6,294 nucleotides of DNA from Clostridia bacterium (GTDB lineage: Bacteria; Bacillota; Clostridia; Christensenellales; Aristaeellaceae). Position 1 is the stretch's first letter, and every line of letters starts with the position of its first letter. The stretch lies in contig JAFUWR010000048.1 in the NCBI GenBank assembly GCA_017471125.1, positions 1 through 6,294 of the forward strand, written 5' to 3'. Below the pieces are notes generated by a model. It saw only the letters and a list, made by a program, of their open reading frames with translations, was not told the origin of the DNA and made no database searches. Position numbers and translations under genes: made by a program. Below are positions 1 to 6,231 of this stretch, in pieces.

Positions 1-716
1 GGCGCGGGCACGGGCAGCGTGTCGGGGAAGCGCAGGTCGCTGTCCACCCGGATGCCCCGGGCCTTCGCCATCGCGAAGTACACCGAGAACATGGCGTCCA
101 GTATCGGGTCGGCGCACCAGCGGGTCAGCTCCGTGTCGGTGGGGTCGTCCTGGGCCGAGCGGACGTATTCCAGCGCGGCGCGGTGGTCGCCCCGCCGGAG
201 CAGGTCCTCAGTGGTGTTCAGCCGGTGGCGCAGGTCGTGGCGCTGTATGGACACCTGCCGCTCGGCCTCGGCGGACTGCTCGATGCGCTGGCTGAGCGCC
301 CGGCTCTGGGCCGCCAGGAGCTGCTCGCGCTCCTCGGCCTCGTAGGACTGCCGCTGGAGGCGCAGGGTCAGGAAGATGTATAAGTATGTGGCCGGCATCA
401 CCAGCACCATGCCCAGCAGCGCCCCGTGCAGCCAGCGCAGGCCGGAGGGCGCGGACAGCGCGTCCAGCCACAGCATATGGATGGACAGGTAGAACAGCCC
501 CGCGATGGCGGCCAGCAGGGGCCAGCGGATATTTTTGTCACGCTGGGCGTCCAGGTAGGGCTTTCGGGCATAGCGCCACAGGACCCAGCCCACCAGCGGG
601 AACAGCGCCGCCTCGGTCACGGGCTTGAGCAGGTAGTAGAAGGCCCGGACCGCGTAGCTGTCCGCGGCGAAGTCCCGGGACGTGGAAAGGTAGATGATGC
701 GCCCGTCCGGGTCGCT
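1..716 (-). pseudogene. Receiver C-terminal end fused in frame to a GHKL sensor histidine kinase fragment (runs off left edge)
   Basis: This is the continuation, in the same frame, of the receiver after the TAG; it is open to base 1 with no further stop. Codon numbers count from the start at 956. Residues 81-113 finish the receiver, with Thr92 and Lys111 as the expected conserved Thr and Lys-Pro. From about residue 114 the protein reads TEAALFPLVGWVLWRYARKP, which resembles the membrane part of GHKL (AgrC-like) kinases. Two likely membrane segments follow at about 145-164 and 176-198, then a charged, coiled-coil-like linker at about 199-235. The histidine box RHDLRHRLNT has His240 as the likely phosphorylation site, and a region ending DLRFPDTLPVPA normally sits just before the ATP-binding N-box, which lies outside the window. 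The N-terminal membrane half of the kinase and the regulator's LytTR domain are both absent, so this looks like a deletion fusion or a chimeric assembly. After the TAG the only early restart is a GTG at 618-620, with no clear ribosome binding site. Confidence 0.75.
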
Positions 717-956
717 CTACCTGATCTTCCTCCCCAACTGTATGCCGTCCAGCCGGGGCATCAGCACGTCCAGCAGGTAGAGGTCGAAGGTCGCCCGGTC
801 CTCGAGGGCGAACAGAAGCGCGGAGGGGTCCGTGAACACCGTGACCGCGCAGGCCCCCGGCGCGTCCGGCCCCGAGAAGCACCGCCCGACCATGCGCTCA
901 AGCGCCGCGGCCTGGGCGGGGTCGTCGTCGCAGATGGCGATCCGCATCGTGTCCAT
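717..956 (-). pseudogene. LytTR/AgrA-type response regulator, receiver N-terminal part, cut by an in-frame TAG
   Basis: This 79-codon reading frame encodes the first two thirds of a receiver domain of the kind that takes phosphate from a sensor kinase. Seen directly: the N-terminus MRIAICDDD carries the acidic triad (Asp10-Asp12), and LYLLDVLMPRLDG places the phospho-acceptor at Asp63. A TAG codon (717-719) follows GRKIR, where the family normally continues without a break. The same frame downstream gives SDPDGRIIYLSTS and ends the receiver with FYYLLKPV, so the TAG is a nonsense lesion or base error and not a natural end. I chose the start at 956 because a GGAGG lies 7 bases upstream; family members often begin at the second Met (945-947), which is possible here with longer spacing. 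No DNA-binding LytTR domain follows. As written, the product is a truncated and probably non-functional receiver. Gene identity cannot be narrowed beyond family. Confidence 0.85.
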
Positions 957-963
957 GCGCTCC

Positions 964-968
964 CCTCC
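964..968 (-). promoter_or_regulatory. Shine-Dalgarno site of the response-regulator frame
   Basis: Minus-strand GGAGG, inside a GGGAGGGGAGGGGA purine tract (961-974), lies 7 bases upstream of the ATG at 954-956. This spacing favours that ATG over the in-frame ATG at 945-947. The tract contains overlapping SD-like cores, so the exact core used is uncertain. Confidence 0.75.
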
Positions 969-983
969 CCTCCCGTTTTGAAC

Positions 984-992
984 ATTATAGCA
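984..992 (-). promoter_or_regulatory. Extended -10 promoter (TGcTATAAT) for the response-regulator frame
   Basis: On the minus strand the sequence reads TGCTATAAT, a perfect -10 hexamer (984-989) with the TG extension (991-992). No good -35 hexamer sits 16-18 bases upstream (best is TTCCGC- or TCCGCT-like), which fits extended -10 promoters that depend less on -35. The start point would be near 977, giving a leader of about 20 bases with the GGAGG well placed. The match stands out because the surrounding DNA is very G/C rich. The hexamer lies only 13 bases upstream of the divergent adhesin start, so the two genes' control regions must overlap. Confidence 0.7.
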
Positions 993-1002
993 CCTTGGGC
1001 AA

Positions 1003-1089
1003 GTGAAGCGGAATCACAGGACGAGGCGCTTTGTGGCGCTGTTCCTCATCGTCGCGCTCTTTGCGAGCCAGATCTCCTTCGCGTGGGCC
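1003..1089 (+). other. Signal peptide coding segment (Sec type) of the adhesin
   Basis: Residues 1-29 show a basic n-region (MKRNHRTRR), a hydrophobic core (FVALFLIVALFASQISF) and an AWA motif before Glu-Glu, giving a likely signal peptidase I cut between Ala29 and Glu30. There is no lipobox Cys and no YSIRK-type motif. This directs the protein through the Sec pathway. Confidence 0.9.
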
Positions 1090-4000
1090 GAGGAGGCCGG
1101 GCCGGGGGACAGCCCCGCGCCGGAGGTGTCGGCGTCCGCGCCGTCGGAATCGTCGGGCGGGTCGTCGGAGTCGTCGGGCAGTCCGTCCGAACCGTCGGGC
1201 GGCGCGTCGGGATCGAGCGCTTCATCCGAATCAAGTGATTCGTCGGGATCGTCGGAGCCGTCCCAGGACGCGCCCGCCGAGACCTTTGACGCGCCTGCGG
1301 TCGTCGAGGACGTGCCCGCCGTGGTCGAGGAAGCGCCGGTCGTTGTCGAGGACGCGCCCGCGGTGGTCGAGGAAGAACCCGTCGTGGTCGAGGAAGAACC
1401 CGTCATTGACGAAGAAGAACCTGCCATTGTCGAGGAAGAGGTCATCGAAGAGGAAATCGTTGAAGAAGAAGTAATAGAGGAAGAAATACAGGAGATCGAG
1501 CGTGAGACCGCGCCGATGACGGCCGCCTCGGTCATCCAGCAGGCGGCCAGCGTGGTGAACGCGGTGGCCCAGACGGTCAGCGCCCTCCAGCAGATGATCA
1601 CCGACGCGCTGAGCCAGCGGGAGACCCTGTCCGGCCAGCTCACCCTGACCGTGGGCACCAACATGGGCTACGCCGGGGACCTGAACATCGCGCCCCACGT
1701 GAACAACAAGGTCGTGGCCGACGACTTCGAGCTGGTGCTGACCACCGAGGACGCCGGGGACGACGGCCTGTCGGGCGACGGCTCCACCACCGTGGAGGGC
1801 GACGTGGTCATCAGCCAGTTCAAGGTGCGGCTCCAGGGCCTGGTGATGGGCCTCAACAAGAAGATCACCGTCAAGGACGGCGGCGCGCTGGACTTCCGCG
1901 GCACGGCCAAGGACGACGCCGTGGCGGTCATCAACGCGGGCGGTACCGTGGACATCCGGACCGGCGACGGCAAGGACGAGGTCACCGTGGCCGGCGGCGG
2001 CGCGACCACCGTGGATACCGGCGCGGACAACGACACCGTCAACGCCACCCTCCAGGGCGGCGCGGCCAGCATCGCCACCGGCGCGGGGGATGACGCGGTC
2101 AGCGTCACGTCAAGCTCCACGGCCCTGACCGTGGACACCGGCGACGGCGACGACACCGTGGACGCCGTGCTGCTGCCCTCCGGCGCGGAGGGGGACTTCG
2201 CGACCACCATCGACACCGGCGCGGGCAGCGACGCGGTGGACGTGGACGCCCGGTCCGGCGCGGACGGCGTCCCCGGCAGCGTCCGTGTGGACACCGGCGC
2301 GGGCGACGACACCGTGACCGTCCACGACGGCGCGCTGGAGCACGACCCCGACGTCGCGACCCAGCTCCCCCTGGGCGGCCAGCCCACCCATGATATGACC
2401 ATCGCCACCGGCGACGGCCACGACCTGGTGAACATCGACGCCTCCGCCTCCGGCGCGTTCGACGCCATCGACATCGACGGCGGCGCGGACGCCGACCGGG
2501 TCCACTTCACCGGCATACTGAACGGCAAGGCCGACGCGCCCATCAGCGGCAACAGGTCTGAGCTCGCGCTGGCCGGCGAGGACGGCCACACCTTAAATGT
2601 AAAGATGACCGGCGTCGGCACGCTGTCCGACGAGCTGGTGGGCAAGACCACCGTGTACCTGTATCCCCAGGGCGTGGGCAGCTTCACCTTCGACGCCGAC
2701 GAGGATTTTGTCAACTACGTCCTGAAATCCCCCGTCTCCGGCCTGTCCCTGACGGCGAAGGCGGCGTCCAAGCGGCTGCTGACCAGCGTGGTCATCGACG
2801 CGGGCGAGACGCTGGACGAGGACAAGCATATATCCCTCAACGACGTGGACGCCCGGGGGCTTAACCTGGTGGTCCGCGGAAAGACCGTGGACGTGAACGG
2901 CACGGTCAGGGCCGACAACGCGCTCATCCACGCCTCGGACCTGGGCCAGCAGGACGAGGACGCGGGCTTCTTCTCCAACCTGTTCAACGTGTCCGCCAAG
3001 GCCGCGGTGACCGTCGCCAGGGGCGCGGCCATCGAGGCGGAGAACGACGTGGAGCTGACTGCCAAGACCAGGCTCGAGGGCGGCATGCTCTCCATCCTCA
3101 AGAACTTCAACATCATCAACGTCAAGGTGGCCGAGGCCGCCGTGGACGTGGACGGCAGCGTCCGGGCCGGGGCCTTCCGCGCCGAGGCCAAGAACGAGGT
3201 CAAGGTCGGCTACAAGGTCAGGGACGACGTGAATGTGAACGAGCTGTCGCCCGAGGCCCTGATGGACTATGGTCAGGACGAGGCCGTGGACCCCTGGCCG
3301 CTGGACATCAACGTGGTGTCCGCCCAGGCGCGGACCCGGATCGCCGAGGGCGCGGTGGTGTCCGCCGACGGCGGCAGCGCGCGGCTGGTCGCGGAGAACG
3401 CGGTCAAGGCCTCCGGCAGCGCCAAGGGCGGCACGGTCGGCCTCCCGGTGGCACTGGCGGTGAACGTGCTGACCGGCACGGCGCTTGCCCGGGTGGACGG
3501 CGCCGTCACCGCCACCGGCACCGACGTGGTTACCACCGCCGCCCGCTCCGGCATGGACGCCGACGCCTACCAGGCCGGCAGCTACGATGACACCATCGCC
3601 GCGGGGCTGAACTTCCTGAAGCTGGCGTGGTCCAACATCAAGGGCAAGATCAAGGGCGACGCCGCCAGGAAGCAGCTCGACGCCGCCGTCGCCAAAGCCG
3701 GCGCTTCCGATTACAAGATCACCGCCGACGAGCAGGCCGCCGACCACGGCAAGCCCGACATCCAGACCGTGGAGCAGAACGGCGTCGTCACCGTGCGGGT
3801 GGACGTGGCAGCGGACGACGGCTACCAGACCGCCGCCGTGCGCTACCGCTACCTCCAGCCCGGCGCGGACCACTACACCTACGGCATCGCCTACCGGGTG
3901 GACGGCACGACCGACGGCTGGAGCTTCAAGCTCCCGGGCGAGCAGGTGGACGTGTACGTGGACTATGTGGAGGCCGACGTCCAGCCCAGTCCCGCCCCCA

Positions 4001-6231
4001 GCGCCGCCCCCAGTCCCGCACCCTCCGCGACGCCCAGGGACGACCAGAACCCCTTCGGCAACCGGGCCGTGGACCCGCAGGCCCTCATACAGGACGCCGT
4101 CGGCGGCGCGGCTGCGGACGCGGACGACGAGGGGAACCCCGTCGATCTGATCCAGCAGATGTTCGACGCCACGCCCGAACCCACGGCGACGCCCGTGCCC
4201 GCAAAGGTGAGCCTCGCGTTCCGGCTGGAGGAAAAGCAGGCCAAGCGCGGCGCGATCCTGACCAGTGAGGAGGACCCGAACCGCGAGGGACACAGCCTGT
4301 CCGCCGCGGCGGCGGGGGACGAGATCGCGTTCTTCGCGAATCCCGCCTACGACGAGGACGGCAAGACCCGCTTCGCGCTCCAGGAGGGCTCGCTGACGGT
4401 CACCTACACCGTGGAGGAGAACGGCGCGACCATCCAGCGCACCGAGACCCTGGCCCAGGCCAAGGCCGGCATGGAGGAGGCCAAGGCGGACGACAGCGAG
4501 CGGACCCACTACGTCCCCGCCGCGGGCTACGAGTACGGCGTGCGCCTGGCCGCCACCCAGAACGGCGCGGTCACCTATGATCCCGACCAGGTCGGCACCT
4601 ACATATACACCTTCACGGCCACTCCGGACGCGGGCTACGCGGTGGGGAAGGCCTACGTGAGCTACGCCAAGCACAACGACGACGGCGTGCTGTCCTACCG
4701 CCGCTATGAGCTGACCCCCGACGCGGACGGCAGGCTCAAGATCAACTTCACCGACTACGCCGCCGAGGCCGGGACCATCGTGGACGTGCAGTTCACCTTC
4801 GTGGACCCCGCCGATCCCGGCAGCACCGCCGTCCATTCCCAGGCCGCGGCCCAATACCTGGTGGGCTGGCCCGTCCGGGTGGGCTACAACCAGCTCGTGC
4901 CCGCCGACGACCCCCACAGCCACCGGGACATCGGCGCCGCCGGGTTCGACGGGTATGAAAACGGCAGGTTCTACTTCTCCTTCGACCCCGACGCGAGCAC
5001 CGGCTACACCCTGAACACAAAGACCACCCGGAACGCCGACGGCGTGGAGCAGTCCGACCCCACGGCCATCTACGCCAGCTACGTGGACGGCAAGGGCATC
5101 GTGCGGAGCATCCCGCTGAGCAAGGACGCCGACGGCTGGTACGTGGACCCCGTGGCCAGCAAGATCCCCCAGGGGCGGCAGATCACCGTGTACGCGGTGT
5201 TCACCGAGGACCTGCACGAGGTCAAGGGCGAGAAGGAGCCGGTCCACGGCACGTCCGCCGTAAAGACGCCCTCGGTCAAGGTCGGCGACACCGTGAAGGT
5301 GTCCGTCTCCCCGGAGGCGGGCTACGGCGTGTCCCGGGTGGCGGTGGACTACTACGTCCCAGGCATCGCCGGGCAGGCGAAGCGGGAGTCCCTCGAGCTG
5401 ACCCTGAACGCGCAGACCGGGCTCTATGAGGGCAAGGTCACCAGCGAGCTGTCCCCCGGGACGGAGCTTCAATTGAGCGTGGCCTATGCCGCCAAGGACA
5501 TCGGCCTCATCGCCAAGGGCAACCTCGACGGGGAAGCCGCCGAGGACAACGTGGTGCTGCGCGAAGCGCTGGCCACCGTGGGCGAGACCGTGGTAGTCGC
5601 CCCCAACGCGGAGCTTACAAAGAAGGGCTACAAGGTCGCCTACCTGTCCGTGGAGTACGCGGGCGACAACAAGGGCAAGCTGGTGGTCGAGGGCGACACC
5701 TTCATCGTCCCGGCCGACGCCCAGCCCGAGGACATCCAGAAGCTGAACATCACGGCGGAGCTCGCCCTGAAGCGCATCGCCGTCCCCGAGCACACGGCGC
5801 TGGAGAACGGCGGCGTGGACGTGGGCGTGGCCCGGGTGGACCCCGGCGACCGGGTGAGCGTCACCGTCGCCCCCGCCGAGGGCTACCGGCTCAAGACCGG
5901 CACGCTCAAGGCCGTGGTCACCTCCGGCGGCACGTCCTACGTGGTCGTGGCCGAGCGCGAGGCGTCCGGCGTGTACGCCTTCACCGTGCCCGCGGACATC
6001 GACGCCGACAACGCCGCCATCACCTTCAAGGGCGTATTCATGCCCGGCCATTCAGACGGCAAGGTGGAGACCAGCATCGGCGCGGGCGCGGCGCGCTGTC
6101 GCTGGTGGCCTCCTCCGACTCCAAGTTCGGCGCGGTGGCCGACGCCAGCGGCAAGCTGGAGGCCACGGAGCTGGGCGTGGGCGCGGGCATCGCCGTGGCC
6201 GTGGACGGCTCCGACGCCGTGGCGAAGATAG
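1003..6231 (+). CDS. Giant secreted repeat adhesin, LktA/filamentous-haemagglutinin-like mosaic; frameshifted near the end
   Basis: The 1742-codon frame encodes an exported, probably surface-exposed protein; adhesion is inferred from architecture and not shown. Order by residue: signal peptide 1-29; Ser/Gly/Pro-rich 43-87; acidic heptapeptide repeats 99-147; Glu-rich pentads to 162; predicted helix about 170-205; beta-rungs with RTX-like motifs 317-502; beta-helix-like segment about 590-850; Pro-rich linkers 995-1011 and 1057-1066; a related unit before the linkers (928-993) and an array of 'GY' repeats about 1170-1680. Up to residue 1697 I see no cysteine. From about 1698 the product turns into a Trp/Pro/Arg-rich tail with Cys, the mark of a wrong frame; the true frame resumes as another entry. 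The start is GTG at 1003: an in-frame stop at 988-990 leaves no other start that gives a full signal peptide, and no Shine-Dalgarno site is visible. No cell-wall anchor is seen because the C-terminus is outside the window. The closest named family I can suggest is 'leukotoxin LktA family filamentous adhesin'; this is resemblance only. Confidence 0.85.
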   Translation: MKRNHRTRRFVALFLIVALFASQISFAWAEEAGPGDSPAPEVSASAPSESSGGSSESSGSPSEPSGGASGSSASSESSDSSGSSEPSQDAPAETFDAPAVVEDVPAVVEEAPVVVEDAPAVVEEEPVVVEEEPVIDEEEPAIVEEEVIEEEIVEEEVIEEEIQEIERETAPMTAASVIQQAASVVNAVAQTVSALQQMITDALSQRETLSGQLTLTVGTNMGYAGDLNIAPHVNNKVVADDFELVLTTEDAGDDGLSGDGSTTVEGDVVISQFKVRLQGLVMGLNKKITVKDGGALDFRGTAKDDAVAVINAGGTVDIRTGDGKDEVTVAGGGATTVDTGADNDTVNATLQGGAASIATGAGDDAVSVTSSSTALTVDTGDGDDTVDAVLLPSGAEGDFATTIDTGAGSDAVDVDARSGADGVPGSVRVDTGAGDDTVTVHDGALEHDPDVATQLPLGGQPTHDMTIATGDGHDLVNIDASASGAFDAIDIDGGADADRVHFTGILNGKADAPISGNRSELALAGEDGHTLNVKMTGVGTLSDELVGKTTVYLYPQGVGSFTFDADEDFVNYVLKSPVSGLSLTAKAASKRLLTSVVIDAGETLDEDKHISLNDVDARGLNLVVRGKTVDVNGTVRADNALIHASDLGQQDEDAGFFSNLFNVSAKAAVTVARGAAIEAENDVELTAKTRLEGGMLSILKNFNIINVKVAEAAVDVDGSVRAGAFRAEAKNEVKVGYKVRDDVNVNELSPEALMDYGQDEAVDPWPLDINVVSAQARTRIAEGAVVSADGGSARLVAENAVKASGSAKGGTVGLPVALAVNVLTGTALARVDGAVTATGTDVVTTAARSGMDADAYQAGSYDDTIAAGLNFLKLAWSNIKGKIKGDAARKQLDAAVAKAGASDYKITADEQAADHGKPDIQTVEQNGVVTVRVDVAADDGYQTAAVRYRYLQPGADHYTYGIAYRVDGTTDGWSFKLPGEQVDVYVDYVEADVQPSPAPSAAPSPAPSATPRDDQNPFGNRAVDPQALIQDAVGGAAADADDEGNPVDLIQQMFDATPEPTATPVPAKVSLAFRLEEKQAKRGAILTSEEDPNREGHSLSAAAAGDEIAFFANPAYDEDGKTRFALQEGSLTVTYTVEENGATIQRTETLAQAKAGMEEAKADDSERTHYVPAAGYEYGVRLAATQNGAVTYDPDQVGTYIYTFTATPDAGYAVGKAYVSYAKHNDDGVLSYRRYELTPDADGRLKINFTDYAAEAGTIVDVQFTFVDPADPGSTAVHSQAAAQYLVGWPVRVGYNQLVPADDPHSHRDIGAAGFDGYENGRFYFSFDPDASTGYTLNTKTTRNADGVEQSDPTAIYASYVDGKGIVRSIPLSKDADGWYVDPVASKIPQGRQITVYAVFTEDLHEVKGEKEPVHGTSAVKTPSVKVGDTVKVSVSPEAGYGVSRVAVDYYVPGIAGQAKRESLELTLNAQTGLYEGKVTSELSPGTELQLSVAYAAKDIGLIAKGNLDGEAAEDNVVLREALATVGETVVVAPNAELTKKGYKVAYLSVEYAGDNKGKLVVEGDTFIVPADAQPEDIQKLNITAELALKRIAVPEHTALENGGVDVGVARVDPGDRVSVTVAPAEGYRLKTGTLKAVVTSGGTSYVVVAEREASGVYAFTVPADIDADNAAITFKGVFMPGHSDGKVETSIGAGAARCRWWPPPTPSSARWPTPAASWRPRSWAWARASPWPWTAPTPWRR
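1129..1263 (+). repeat. Ser/Gly/Glu/Pro low-complexity tract
   Basis: Residues about 43-87 are built mainly from Ser, Gly, Glu and Pro in short degenerate blocks such as SESSGG and SEPSGG, with many TCG codons. In the DNA this gives repeated TCGTCGG-like words. It is likely a flexible spacer, or a glycosylated stalk, directly after the signal peptide. Such tracts easily change length by slippage. Confidence 0.75.
1297..1488 (+). repeat. Seven 21-bp repeats of an acidic [AV]VVEExP heptapeptide, then three Glu-rich pentads
   Basis: Residues 99-147 are seven tandem seven-residue units starting AVVEDVP, AVVEEAP, VVVEDAP, AVVEEEP, VVVEEEP, VIDEEEP, AIVEEEV. Residues 148-162 then follow a five-residue pattern (IEEEI, VEEEV, IEEEI). 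Codons drift from GTC/GAG toward GAA, GTT, ATT and ATA, making this the most A/T-rich coding part of the window. A proline every seven residues with strong negative charge suggests an extended stiff spacer. This reading is from sequence only. Confidence 0.85.
1951..2508 (+). repeat. RTX-like beta-rung repeats, about 60 bp / 20 residues per rung
   Basis: Residues 317-502 carry repeated TG[AD]xxDxV motifs: RTGDGKDEV, DTGADNDTV, ATGAGDDAV, DTGDGDDTV, DTGAGSDAV, DTGAGDDTV, ATGDGHDLV and the degenerate DGGADADRV. The Thr-Gly pairs begin at 320, 339, 359, 379, 405, 431 and 469, so the first rungs are spaced 19-20 residues apart and later ones 26-38. The motif resembles the calcium-binding GGxGxDxUx nonapeptide of RTX toxins, but occurs once per rung and not in tandem nonapeptides. 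A calcium-bound beta-helix is the likely fold; binding itself is inferred. Confidence 0.75.
2770..3552 (+). other. LktA/haemagglutinin-like beta-helix segment of the adhesin
   Basis: Residues about 590-850 show alternating short beta-strands around small recurring phrases such as VDVNGTVRAD, VTVARGAAIEAENDVELTAK, VDVDGSVRAGAFRAEAKNEV and ARVDGAVTATGTDVVTTAA. The pattern of a valine-rich strand, a 'dG.v.a' turn, then 'A.n.v...' is typical of filamentous-haemagglutinin and LktA-type adhesins. Boundaries are approximate. The segment from about 503 to 590, between this and the RTX-like rungs, is less regular. Confidence 0.55.
3985..4035 (+). repeat. Pro/Ser/Ala linker 1 of the adhesin
   Basis: Residues 995-1011 read PSPAPSAAPSPAPSATP, an imperfect repeat of PSPAPSA. 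It separates a GY-type beta unit (about 928-993) from the next section and is probably an extended flexible linker. Confidence 0.85.
4171..4200 (+). repeat. Pro/Thr linker 2 of the adhesin
   Basis: Residues 1057-1066 read TPEPTATPVP, a second Pro-rich hinge just before the domain starting KVSLAFRLEEK. The roughly 45 residues between the two linkers are polar and Asp-rich (NPFGNRAVDPQ, then VDLIQQMF) and resemble no fold I recognise. Confidence 0.75.
4522..6039 (+). repeat. Tandem 'GY' beta-sandwich-like repeat array
   Basis: Diverged units of about 70-110 residues share the plan 'Gd.V.V...p..GY.v..v.v.Y........l......Y.f.vp.....i.v...f'. Clear examples are DAGYAVGKAYVSY (from 1209), STGYTLNT (1332), GDTVKVSVSPEAGYGVSRVAV (in pieces from 1428), KKGYKVAYLSVEY (1540) and VTVAPAEGYRLKTG (from 1621, closing with YAFTVPADI). 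A related unit lies before the linkers (DDGYQTAAVRYRY, 938-950). The pattern resembles the bacterial InlB-B/Flg_new-type repeat domains of surface proteins. It probably forms a stalk between the two beta-helix parts. Family assignment is by pattern only. Confidence 0.6.

Noticed and set aside
717..719. Genome-wide recoding of TAG as an amino acid
   Set aside because: Only one such codon is seen and the locus also carries a fusion, so local damage or error is simpler. There is no suppressor tRNA in the window.
426..1238. A 270-codon plus-strand frame across the kinase/regulator region and the adhesin start
   Set aside because: It lies antisense to recognisable receiver and kinase sequence, then overlaps the adhesin signal peptide in another frame. 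Its product is Arg/Gly/Pro-rich with no motifs.
1951..2508. CRISPR-like array because of a spacing near 60 bp
   Set aside because: The repeated DNA words are diverged, lie in one coding frame and encode a conserved peptide motif; there are no identical repeats with unique spacers.
1668..2714. A 348-codon minus-strand frame rich in Ser, Pro and Thr
   Set aside because: It is the mirror of the RTX-like repeats. Its apparent repeats come from the plus-strand coding pattern, and no promoter or ribosome site supports it.
2593..6051. A 1152-codon open frame on the minus strand, opposite the adhesin
   Set aside because: Its product is a Gly/His/Val/Arg-rich string with no motif, signal or domain. 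Long antisense frames arise naturally opposite genes whose codons end in G or C, and the plus-strand gene has a signal peptide and coherent repeats.
6078..6098. Programmed -1 ribosomal frameshifting
   Set aside because: There is no slippery heptamer of the X XXY YYZ type with A/T content, only mixed G and C. An indel is more likely.
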